A stretch of DNA of 64,000 bases, taken from the NCBI GenBank assembly GCA_003313425.1, contig NHZP01000024.1:837861-901860 (forward strand), given 5' to 3'. This DNA is from Pseudopyrenochaeta lycopersici. Taxonomy: Eukaryota; Ascomycota; Dothideomycetes; Pleosporales; Pseudopyrenochaetaceae. The notes under the pieces are model-generated. The model searched no databases. It was not told where the DNA came from and worked only from the letters and a program-made list of their open reading frames with translations. This document shows positions 34,600 through 45,419 of the stretch, piece after piece. Position 1 is the stretch's first letter. Every line of letters starts with the position of its first letter. The translations under genes were made by a program, and so were the position numbers.

Positions 34600-35690
34600 T
34601 CGTGCAATTAAATGATCCTATGAGAAGGCTATAGATGCGATCTGCACCCAGAACGACGCGTACCGTACGTTCCAATCACCCAACAAATTTGTTATGCAGC
34701 TTATTTTGATACTTACCTTTTCTACATAGGCAATCGTGTTGCAGTTCTTAATGTTAAGGTAACTTACCCTATCTTTAATTAGGTTTAACTGAATAAGGCC
34801 TTGTTCACCTCTTGTTCTATAAGAAACCCTAGAAAAGTTACCCATTATTCTATAATACTAGGTTAGGCGATTCGTAAATGTGCGTATCTGCGAAGGCTTA
34901 ATGTTTCTCCCTAGAACTCTAGCAGCCATGCTAGTGCAGCCTGTTCCTCTCGCGCTCTAATATATAGAGATTTAAGTGTCTACTCTAGTCTCGTGTGGAT
35001 GTAGGTAGCAAGATAATTTCTTCTTAAATCTTATTATATACTTCGAATACAGCATAGTATGTTCGCAATATGTGTATGCTATTTCCTAGTTAGAGCCTAA
35101 GACATAGAAGCTAAAGCAATACAGCTGAATTGAAGGCTCTCTCCCTCGCCATCTAAATAACTTTATGATCCTCTTGATGCCCATTTCAAGCGCTTGCAGA
35201 CTGAGAATGTCCTCGTTGTCAGCAAGATTTTCCTCTCGAGGACCTTTCCTCGACCCTTCAAGCTCCCAGAGCTTCCAACCACTCTTGACAAAACTCACAA
35301 ATGCCCAACATCACGCTCATCTGTCGGATCCGCATAGCTGTCACCGGCCTGCACAACTAACTTGTGAGAAATTTCGAATAGCATGCAGTTGTACAGCATT
35401 TCGGCGCGTCTAGTCATATCTAGTCGAACACAAATTTTTCAAATTTGGGAGTACCCCTCAGACAGACCTTGAATTAATTACATATCGTGCGCTAGGACGT
35501 AAATACCCTTTCTCTAAGACTTCTACTCCCCTGCACCTACGCGCTGTAGCTGCAGAGGCAGGATAGTTAGAGTGAAGGTTATTAAGCACCTAACAGCAGA
35601 CCCTACTACACCCTTAGACCTTCCTAAGCCTACGCAGTCTACTTTACGCGGAAACTAAACCCTAAATCTCACACTCCGCAACAATCAATC
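34600..35690. other. Spacer before the repeat graveyard
   Basis: No supported gene. The overlapping frames at 35,086-35,413 on both strands have no domain. From about 35,450 the sequence grades into repeat DNA. Confidence 0.3.
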
Positions 35691-35699
35691 TAATCAATC

Positions 35700-37180
35700 T
35701 TAGAGTCGTCGATTGAATTAATTGTTGGCGGCGTCGCCGCTAATTAATTGTGGATTAATTGTTAATATTTTTAGGCAGATTAATTGCGGATTAATTAGTA
35801 GATTAATTAGATTAGACGCTAAAAGATTAAAGTCATATACAAATATAGTAGCTAGGTAATCTACTCTTATATATTATGGTCGCGTACAAGATCTTTATCT
35901 AATAGATCCTCCTTATTACCGCTCTTAGCGCTACTATTAAGCTAAGTTATAAAGCTAGCTCTTACCTATACTCTTACTAACTAAAGAGTAGTGAGTAGCT
36001 TACTACTAATAGCGCGTTATTTAGGCTTAAGTAGATCGCTAAGCTCGCTAAAGAGCCGCTTATAGTCGCAACTTAATACTAGGATAGTTAGTATATTAAT
36101 CGCAAACTAGCTTAAACATAGGTATTTTAAGCGCATTTATATCTAATACACGACTAGGTAACTATCGCCTAAGTACTACTCTCTACTCTACTTAGGTTCT
36201 TAAGCTTTCTAGCGCTCGTACTCGTCCTTATTAACCTCCTCTGTATTATTATTCTAGCGTATAACCGCGCTAATTACGTTATCTATACTACTTATAATTA
36301 TTATTATACTTATATAAGCTAAGATAGGACGCTAGCGCTGAGGTTTGTACGTTTTCTAGAGCTGTTAGAACCCAGCTTTAGCAGTAGTAACTAGTAAGCT
36401 ACTCTAGCTTATTAACCTAGCTGTTATCGTAGTAGTATTTGTAGTATAGGTAGAGGCAGATAGCAGCGTAGTAAGCTAGTAAGTTATTAAGCTTATTATA
36501 GTAGTTATTTACCTTACTCTAGGCAGCGCGTAAGTTAATATAGAGGTAGTCCTCAGGTGTGTTAGTGTAGTTAAAATTAACACGCTCGTATAGGCGCGTG
36601 CGGGCTTCAAGCGCACTAAGTACGTACTTAAAGACAGGTATAACCTTATATATAGCACTAAAGTTACCTACTTTACCACGTCCTTCTAGCTGCTTAGTAA
36701 TAAGCTTAAGCGGCTCTAAGCAGTCCTAGTACTTAGTTATTACTGCCTAATTAGCAGCTGTAAGACCTGTTAATCTTATCTAATTTAGAGTATTAGGCTG
36801 CTTATTATTATACTGCGCTGCGCGCCTATTATTAAGAGTAACTTAGCTAATATAGTGCTCTGCGTATAAGTTATAGGCAGCTTAGAGTTAAGTAGCGCGT
36901 TAGAAAGCAGCGTAATACGAGTGCTAGCGGGTAATAACAGGCTTAACTGGTTTAAGTACTTTAAGACGCTTACTAGCAGGCAACTTAGTATTAGCAGTGC
37001 GCTAAAAGTCTTAAAAAAGCTTGTACTATTGTAGTGTTTTAATGTAGTTAATAACGTTAATTAGCACGCCTAACGGTCCTTATTTCCGCTACTCTTGTTG
37101 TCAGATTACATAAGTGCTGTAAGGCCTGTTAGGTATAAAAGATAAACTCAGAAGTACTATACAGGAAAGGGTAATTAATA
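35700..37180 (-). mobile_element. hAT transposon relic
   Basis: The minus strand carries a degenerate hAT transposase. The subterminal zone 35,715-35,815 holds about six copies of a (G)ATTAATT(G/A) motif, the sort of clustered short repeat that hAT transposases bind near the element end. The true terminal inverted repeats and 8-bp duplication could not be located, so the outer limits are approximate. Confidence 0.65.
35910..37130 (-). pseudogene. hAT transposase, RIP-mutated
   Basis: Reading from about 37,130 down to 35,910: INVINYIKTLQ..ELF near 37,040; VGNFGAIYKVIPVFKYVLSALE near 36,660-36,600; YYNKLNNLLAYYAAICLYLYYKYY near 36,500-36,420, the conserved 'SPAYYAA..L.P..K' region; and the C-terminal dimerisation (hATC) block, with an RLFSELSDLLKPK core, near 36,060-36,010. 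Stops are TAG/TAA at Gln/Trp positions. Clearly dead. Confidence 0.75.
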
Positions 37181-37299
37181 GAAGGACTAATACTACAGCC
37201 TTTAGAACCTCTAGAAGAAAAGCAGTTATAGAAAAGAGAAGAGAGAATATAAAATTAATTAATTACGTTTATTATTAAAATTTATTAAAGATTAAGCTA

Positions 37300-38740
37300 A
37301 ATAGTCCTTAAATCTAATAATTAAGAGTCTTACTACCTTAATTAATATAATAATAGCCTACTTAACCTAACGTAATCCTACTATAGTCCTTACTAGCTAA
37401 CTTAATTTTATAAAATAGAAGGCGCAGCTATTAGTAAGGTGTAACGCGTATAAAATATAGTATAAAGTTAATCTAGAATTAACTCTTATATTCTTTAAAG
37501 AACCTAAACCTCTAGCAGCTCTAAACGTTACTAATTATACGCCTTAAAAAGCTACTATTAGACCTTAATTAATAGCTAACTTCTATAAGTTTAAGATAAC
37601 TACCCTTAAATAAGATATAGAGTACTTTAAGATAAGGGATAAAAACTATAAGAACTAAGAAAGGAAATACTTAAATAAGTAGAAGGCTATTAGAGAGATT
37701 ATAATTTTTATATAATCTACTATTTTACTTTACTTATAAGAAATATACTATAAGATAAAGTAAAGCCTACGTAAATAGATTAAGAACCTTATAGATATAG
37801 TTAGTATAGATAAGTAAATTAAATATAAACGCGCGCGAGACTAATACTTTAAATTACTAAAGCTCATAAGAAATATAGCTAACTAGGATCTATAGCTTAC
37901 TAATTATGATTACGCTATAATATAAGTAGAGGTAAAAAGAGTTACTAAGGTAAAAGATATAAACTTAGTTACTAAAGACTTTATAGTTATAGTATAGAAT
38001 ATAGTACCTATATAAGCTACCTTATTTTAAGATACTAGTTAATTTACTTCTAGTATTATATACTATAAGATAATAAAGGAGTTTAGACACTATATAGTTA
38101 TAATAAAGCCTTAGAAAATAAGTAGATATAAAAGCGTATATATAGTATTAGATAACTTAGCGTTTTACGTAGATAATTTAGAAAGTATATGAAGAAATAA
38201 GAAAGAAAACTTCTATAAACCTAGTACTCTAAATTTATAAAAGTAAGGTAGACCCTATAATTAATATAGTTAGAAAGAGATAAAGAGATTATCTTTAGAC
38301 TAAGAGCTATCTAGTAAAGTTAGAAGCTCTAAGTACCTAGTATATAAAATACGCTATTTACTTAAAGAGTATTACTATATATACACTAATAAGGCGCTAG
38401 AATAGTTTAAACTAAAACTTATACTAGAGAACTATATAAAGATAAAGTAAGAGTAAGATTCTAAGTTTTAGGGCCTCTTATAAAAGTTAAGTAAACTCTA
38501 TTTAAATATACTAGTTATAAAAAATTTATATACTCTTACTCTAGAAGTACTAAATAATTAACTAGAAAGATAACGTATTATAAGGATAGATACTACCTTT
38601 ATCTTAGTATTATTTAGAACTAACTTTAATAATTACCTATTAAGATATTTATTTATTCTTAACTTAAGTCTAACTTATTATATAATAAATAACTCTAATA
38701 GACTTTATAACTTTAAACTACTTATATATAGAGACTTTAT
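37300..38740 (+). pseudogene. Copia-type gag-protease relic
   Basis: Very AT-rich plus-strand frame with many TAG/TAA. The part at about 38,340-38,470 resembles a Gag zinc-knuckle tail (YLLKEYYYIYTNKALEQFK). 38,640-38,735 reads LSLTYYIINNSNRLYNFK, the degenerate form of the Copia protease start (D-x-G-S-x-H-I-C-N-D). It breaks off at about 38,740 where a non-RIP sequence begins. It is a different family from the Copia at 59.7 kb. LTRs not found. Confidence 0.55.
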
Positions 38741-38900
38741 ATTGTGCCGTTGCACAGGGTACCTGGGCAATCAGGTAATGATGGGTTTCCTTTGTCAGCG
38801 AAATTTGGTGATAAGACTTAGAGATGCGAGAGATCTCAACATCATGCACCACACACCACGATAATTCACTTCAAAACTGAGATTTTGCGAGGTAGCTAGT
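38741..38900. other. Unmutated-looking 160-bp island inside RIP-affected repeats
   Basis: Between the Copia relic and the old Gypsy, about 160 bp (from TGTGCCGTTGCACAGGG to GTAGCTAGTGCA) have balanced composition with many CpA/TpG that RIP would have destroyed. I found no second copy, inverted repeats or target duplication in the window. Confidence 0.45.
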
Positions 38901-39830
38901 GCATTAGCTATATTAATTTAATAAGATTTTAGACTATTTTACTTATTACTTTTAATTAGGCTCTATACTTCCCTTCGTTTCTAGCAGACTGCACAGGCAT
39001 TGCTGCTCCTGTTATTCACGCACATTTAATTCTAGCGTCACCTCTTATTTACAACACTAGAACTGCGGGATTATACTAAACTACCTTATTAACTCTATAA
39101 ATAATAGCAAAGCCTAAGGGGTATAATAGTCTATTCTAGTTAGGCTATAGCTAATAAGAGTAGAAAGAGCCTATATAGTATTAAACTATTAACGTTAAAA
39201 ACATAAATATAAGAGCGCTATATTACGATACAGAGATTATAGGATTACCTAGAAAGAGCTAGGTATCTATTTAACCCTAACAAACCTTTAAGAGGGATAG
39301 CGCTGTTACAGCCAGCCTTTAGAACTTTTAAGAGGGATAGCGCTGTTACAGCTACCCTATCTATATTTTTAGAGCTAAGAGTTAATAGGGACTAGCTCTA
39401 TTAAGGCTGTATCCTTATTATCTTACTATAATAAATTACAACTTCCTATAAGATAAGCGGAAGCTAACTTAGTAACAGAATAATAAAAATAAGAATAAAA
39501 TAATAGAAAATAGAAATAAGAATAGCTATAAATAATTAAGAAATAATTTAGAAGTAATATAGTATTAGATTTTAGTTAACTATTAGCGTTAGTAAAGAAC
39601 TGCCTAGTAGTTGCAGTCTCCTTATTTAGTTATACTAAAGGGCTATAGCAGCCTATTTAGGATTTAGCCTTTAGCTATCCTTATAGCTAAATTAACACTA
39701 GATTTACTATTATTTAGATTAGATCTTACGCCTAGTATTAAGGTTATTAAGAAACATACTATAGATACTAGTAAAGTACTTATACCTATAAGGCTAGTAA
39801 GGAAAAACTTTCTATTTATAAGAAAAGATA
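38901..39830. other. AT-rich repeat relic, unassigned
   Basis: Stop-dense in all frames. A direct repeat of CTTTTAAGAGGGATAGCGCT with GTTACAGC occurs twice (39,281-39,310 and 39,328-39,352). It probably includes the 5' end of the old Gypsy, but no LTR could be defined. Confidence 0.35.
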
Positions 39831-42800
39831 TTACTAAGTTCCTAAATAACTTTAATCGCTAGGTAGATAATAGTAGCTATAATAACTATTAAAAGATAAA
39901 AATCTTTCTAAATTTCTATAATACTATATATAGAAGCTTTATTAAGAAAATAAGGCTATATAAGGCACTAGACTAGAAGAAGCTTTAAGAAGTAATAAAA
40001 GAGTATTAGTATAATTAAGATATAGCTTAACGTATAAGAATATAAGTGTTCCTAAAGACCTATATTTTTAAGACCTTAAGGAAGTTCTTAAAGCTATCTA
40101 AGTATTTAACTAACTTCGCAGCGTATAGTAACGCTTATATTAAGATAAGCTAGCTATATAAGATAGAGGCTAGCTTCTTTTTTACTAGAGGCCTTCTAAG
40201 AGAAGACTAGAACATAATCTCTATCTATATATATAAAGGACTAATTCTAGATAAGCTAGAAAGTTTTAATATTAAGAAGATTTATACGTATCTTAAGCGC
40301 ATATACTACTAGAGAGAGGGGATAAAATAGATATCTCTTAGCTACGTAGAAAGAGAGGCTAAGCTTATATACTAGATCCTAGATTAAGAAAAGAAAATAT
40401 TAATAGTTAAGTAGCTAAAGAATATAGTTAATAACTATAAGAAAAGTAAGGTTTAAGAAGAAGCTAAGCCTACTCTTCTACCTAGTATAGATTTAGAGGT
40501 TTAAGACCTTATTTTAGCTCTTAGTAACTAGAAAGTTAGCCTAGCTAAGGTTAATAAGATAATAGTTTATCTTAAGCTTAGTTAGATTCTAAGGAACCTA
40601 GCTACGTATACGTACTTTATTAGCTAAGTCGTCTTAAGAGATAATACTAAGTAGCTACTATTAGAAAGGAATAATAGCTCTTACGTAATAACAGCTCCTT
40701 ACAGCTTAAATCCTTAGTAAGGCGTAATTACTATCTAAGGCTATAAATATTAAAATACTTATAATATATATAACCTCTCTAGTTATATTACTAGAGAATA
40801 TAAGCTATATTAGCTACTTTTATATCTTAGCTAGATTAGCTTTAAGTAGAATAGGGAAGTTAGATATAAGACTTACTATTTTAGTCCTTCGCATAAGAGG
40901 TTAAGATAAATCTAAGGAACTATACTCTAAACGCTACAGCTCTATTAGTTAAAATAGAAAATTTAGGAGTATTACAGAGTTACTAATAATATTCTAGATT
41001 AGCTAGTATTAGTAGTATATTTAAAGAAGTTTAATAGAGTAGACTTAAAGCCTACTTAATATTAAAAGCTTAAACTACTAGCTATATAGTAATAGAAAGT
41101 AGTTAGTCTTAATATAAATATAATTATAGAAGATAGATATAGTAGGGCAGCTATAAGCCTAGCTAAGGATCTTCTAAACTTTTAGAACGTTAAGATATTA
41201 CTATAAGGCTTAACTAAGGCGTGTTTTACCCTTAATAAAGTTATATCTTAAGATATTATTCTTAGTACTTTTAAAAAAGAAGTAGTAAATACTAGCTTAA
41301 CTTATATAGTAACACGCTCTTAAACGCGTTAGAATATTAGGAAAGATCTAGTTCTTAAGAAAGTTAGGGAAAGTAAAGTTTAGAAGTAAGCTCTTACTAA
41401 ACTACTTTATTCTAAGTAACTAAAGTAAGCTCTAATTAAGAACTATTATATACTTACTATAAAAGGTAATACTATATTTAAACTTATAGATATTAAAGAA
41501 TTTAAATAAGTAGAGCTAATTCTATTTACTAGTTAAGCCTATAATAAGCTATTCTCTCTAATATAGCCTCTAGATAATAATAGAAACTTTTAAGATTTAA
41601 AAGCTAAGCCTAAATTTATTAGTTAAGATAAGAAAAAGAAAAACTAAAATAATAGCCTTACTAATATAGAGCTCTATTATTTACTAGGCCTGTATCTAAA
41701 CTATATTACTACTACTATACTATATTAGGAGATGCGTAGTATAACTTTTAGGGACCTTATAAGCTAATATTAGCTTTAAAAATAAGTTAGAAATATATTA
41801 AAAGTAATTAATAAGCCTACTACGTTATTAGCTAGCGTAAATACTATAGAATTAAGTATTAGGCTAGCTAGCTAATTAGTAATTACTAGGTTAGCTAAGC
41901 AAGACCTACTAGAACTTAATTAGCTAATACTACAGCGCCTTACCCTGTACAACCCTGCGTCTGCCTAAGTTATTAGAGATATTTAGAGGTATTTTTCTAA
42001 TAAAGAAAAGGTTAAATTAAATTAATTAAAGACTATTAGTCTTAGAAATAGACTAAATTTAGAGCTTAACTTAATTTAAGTAGAGACTTTTAATACCTAA
42101 ACTAGGTATAAAGCCTTAAGAATATATAATACTTAGTATAAAGCTTTAGTTAATCTTACTAAATAAGAAGCTATAATAATTTAAAAGAAGATAGATATAG
42201 CCTACGTATAGTATAACCTTCTAACCTGCTAGGCCTTATTTAATAGGTATGTAGTAAAGTATCTTATTAATACTAGTATATAGATAAACTTTTTAAGATA
42301 TAGTATAGCTAAGGTATTAAAGCTTATATATAAAGACTATAAGTAAGGTAGCTTATATTAAGATAAAGTAGTTACTATAAATAGAGTTACTAATCCTTTT
42401 ATAAGAACTACGTAGAGTGTCTTAGTTAAAGTAGAGGAGGTAACTATTATTAGTTACTTTAGAATTATTTAAAACCTAATAAGATTAGTAATTTTAGGTA
42501 GACTTTAGTACGCTTTAGTAAAGTTATTAACTTAGTATAATATATATAGAAGAATTATATATAGGATTATTTCTAAGAATAGAGATAGAAATACTATCTT
42601 TATAGCCTCTAATCTTACTCTACTATATCTAAGAGACTATATACTAACTTTTAAAGATAAAGAAAATATATAGTAGATACTCTTTCTAGGGAGGAGTATT
42701 TAGATTTAAGTAGAAAATACTTAAGATAATATTTTAGTTTAGAATCTTATTTATCTTATACTTAAGTTAAGTATATTTAGGAGGATAAGTTTATAAAAGT

Positions 42801-43722
42801 ATCTATTAGATTTAGTAAATTTTCACTTATTTTTATAACTAATAATAAGTAGTAATTTAAAGAATAAGTAAAGTAAGTAATAAGTTATATAGTTAGAGCT
42901 TCTAAAGATCTTTTAGCTATATAAGAATTAGAGTCCTTTTTAGTTATATATAAACTTAACTATTAAGTATAATAAGAAAAGACAAAGAAGTATATAGATA
43001 GTTAGGTTAATACCCTATATAAGAGGGTAGCTAATAAAGTATAACTTATAGATATTCTTATAGTATTAGATATTAAGGAGTTTAAGCGTAAGAATTAGAA
43101 GTAATATATTATTAAACTATAACTCTTAAGAAAAAGTCTAAGACTTCTTAATATAGGGCCTTTTAATTACTTTTTTAAGTATAAATATATACTATTTCTA
43201 TAAAGTATAAGATTAATACTAAAAAGGCTAGCCTTATAAAAGTTTAAATCTAAGTTAATAAAATTAAAAGTTTAGTTATTTATTAAAATATTAATAAATA
43301 GAGAAGGCGTAATCGCTTTTACTTTCTTTAAGATAAGATAAATAATTAAAGATATATATCCTCTATATAAGATATAGACTATTAAATATAAAGCTTAGTA
43401 AGAAAATTTATTCTTAATATCGCAAGCTATTAAGGAAGAGGTAGTTATAATATTTAATAACAGACTTAATTAAGGGGTACTAGAAAGATGCGCTAGTTAG
43501 TATGGAAACTTATAGTTTCTAGTTAAAAAGAAAGATAAGAGTTATTAGATAATACTTAGGTTAATTAAGATAAACGCAGTATCTCTTAAGGATGCTAATC
43601 TGCCTCTAACAGTAGATAAATTCTCTAAGCGTTTTAGTAGATATTAAATTCTTTCTCTTATAGATCTATTCTTAGGATATAACTAGATTATACTTTATCT
43701 AGATAGTAGAGACATAACTACC

Positions 43723-43972
43723 TGTTATGGGCGAAGAGGCCTAACTAACGAGTGTGCATTTGTCCTATACTACAGAAGGAGAAAGATAGAGAAGAGGTTA
43801 CAGGTATCCTTAGAGGATATATATATATGTTCGTACGAGTGAAGAGGAACGTGCTCCTCTGGCTGCTAACTTGTACGAGCTAATAAGAAAAGGGGGCAGA
43901 GGAGATTAAGGAGTTCTTTCCCCGTGCGATAGTAGCGAAGCCTCTCCTGCTTAAAGGGCGCAGCCCATTACA
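43723..43972 (+). repeat. Solo LTR A (250 bp), TSD CTACC
   Basis: Starts TGTTATGGGC, ends GCCCATTACA, and is flanked by CTACC (43,718-43,722 and 43,973-43,977). It sits inside the reverse transcriptase of the old Gypsy. The reverse complement of the same family is at 51,625. No internal region of this family exists in the window. Confidence 0.92.
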
Positions 43973-44408
43973 CTACCTTTTATACGCTAGTTAGTTTACA
44001 TTAATACTATATAATAGATTAAGGCGTAACTAACTTAGTTATAGTCTTTTAGTAAGTAGTTATAAGGATTATAAAAGATTATTAGCTATATACTATTCCT
44101 TTTATAGATAATATTACTGCTAGTAGTCTTACAACTAACTATAGAGGAGAAGAAGTATTTCTTAGAGTAAGGAGATATATTTTAGAATATATTTAATAGC
44201 TAGATAAGGCCCTAGCAAACGTAAAAAGAGCTAAAGCTATAATTTTAGGTAAGAAGTATTATTAGGGAGTCTCTAGATTAAGAGTAGTTAGATATAAGGT
44301 TACTACGTAAAGGAGATATCTAGATTAATAGAAAGTAGCTAAGATTCTAGATTAGCTAGAATATAGAAATATAAAAGAAGTAAGGGCGTTTATAAGTATC
44401 TATATCTA

Positions 44409-44802
44409 TGTAAAGAATCCTAAGGGCTATCAGTAAGGATAACCAATAAGGTTGCAAGGTTAGTTCTCCAGGATAGAGTAAGGGACTAGATAGAGCGGGG
44501 GTTTAATACTAAGACAGTAAGAGGGCGCTTCTGTAAAGAGTACTAAGGGTTAAGAATAATCAGTATTACTATCACTATACTGTAGAGTATAATATTAAGT
44601 TGAACATAATAAGCTATAAGGGTTTATTGTAGTGATCTATATACATAACGCGCTCGTCACGCTCGCTGCGAGCGCTGCAAGCGCTCGTCCTTAGCGGAGC
44701 GAGCGGTCACGTAACGCGTAACAGAGTAAGACACTAACGCTTCTTAACTAGCTGTCAGTACCTAAGGCTCTCCCTCCCTATCTAGGATTCCAGATCCTAA
44801 CA
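44409..44802 (-). repeat. Gypsy1 3' LTR, 394 bp
   Basis: Differs from the 5' copy essentially by transitions (for example CGCTCGCTGCGAGC against CGCTCGCCGCGAGC). The GC-rich U3 contains repeated CGAGCGC/GCGCTCG units able to pair as a hairpin (about 44,648-44,712). The TATA-like ATGTATATAGATCAC of the element lies at about 44,627-44,643, read on the minus strand. Confidence 0.95.
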
Positions 44803-44939
44803 CTATCCCTCTCCTTCTTTAGGATTCGTCTCAAATCACGTGATGTGTAGCTAGATCGGTTTAAAGGCGGCGTACCCCGCATCTATAGCAATATAAGATA
44901 AAATATCGTCTAAGTCTCAGATTCGTAATCTACGTCTTT

Positions 44940-45396
44940 ATAACAAAATCCTCCGTGCTAAAACTATTACTAAATTCGCTTATAATAAGTGTTTCAGAGA
45001 CAACATTATTTGTTACATTATACTAAATTTAAACTTAAAATGTGCTAAATGCACTCGTTTAGGGAAACTGTGTGTAAACATGTCCTAAGCCTCTCTAGAC
45101 AAAACTCGTAACAAGTACTAGAAGAAGGTAGATAATAACGAGAAGTTACTAGTAACTGTAATCGCGCGGTTACTTTAGAATAAGGCGATTTTAAAGCAGG
45201 CAGAAGAAAGGGCGCAGAAGAAGGCTTTATATCTTGCGTTAGAGATGCATAACAACGGAGAGCTGGAGTTTGCTAAAGAAGCTCCTTGTCTAGCCATTAA
45301 TACCTTAGTTAGTTTCTCTCTGATAGTATAGTCTACTATAGGCGCCTTAGATCAACTAGTGACCCCAGCGGAGCCTGGGCAGGCTTCCACCTTCTA
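44940..45396 (+). pseudogene. Antisense Cys/coiled-coil frame in Gypsy1
   Basis: Plus strand, opposite to gag-pol, between the chromodomain and 3' LTR. About 150 codons with only four internal stops (after VNMS, in KYxKK, in LLxNK and in IVxST), each one transition away from a Trp or Gln codon. The N-terminal part has KCFRDNIICY, then KCAKCTRLGKLC (Cys codons at 45,041, 45,050 and 45,071), a C-x2-C-x6-C like half of a Zn2Cys6 cluster. A charged, helix-prone stretch follows (LKQAEERAQKKALYLALE). It ends near 45,396. Function unknown; DNA or RNA binding is only a guess from the Cys motif. Confidence 0.6.
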
Positions 45397-45419
45397 GGTT
45401 TATTTCTTCTTTCTCTTTT

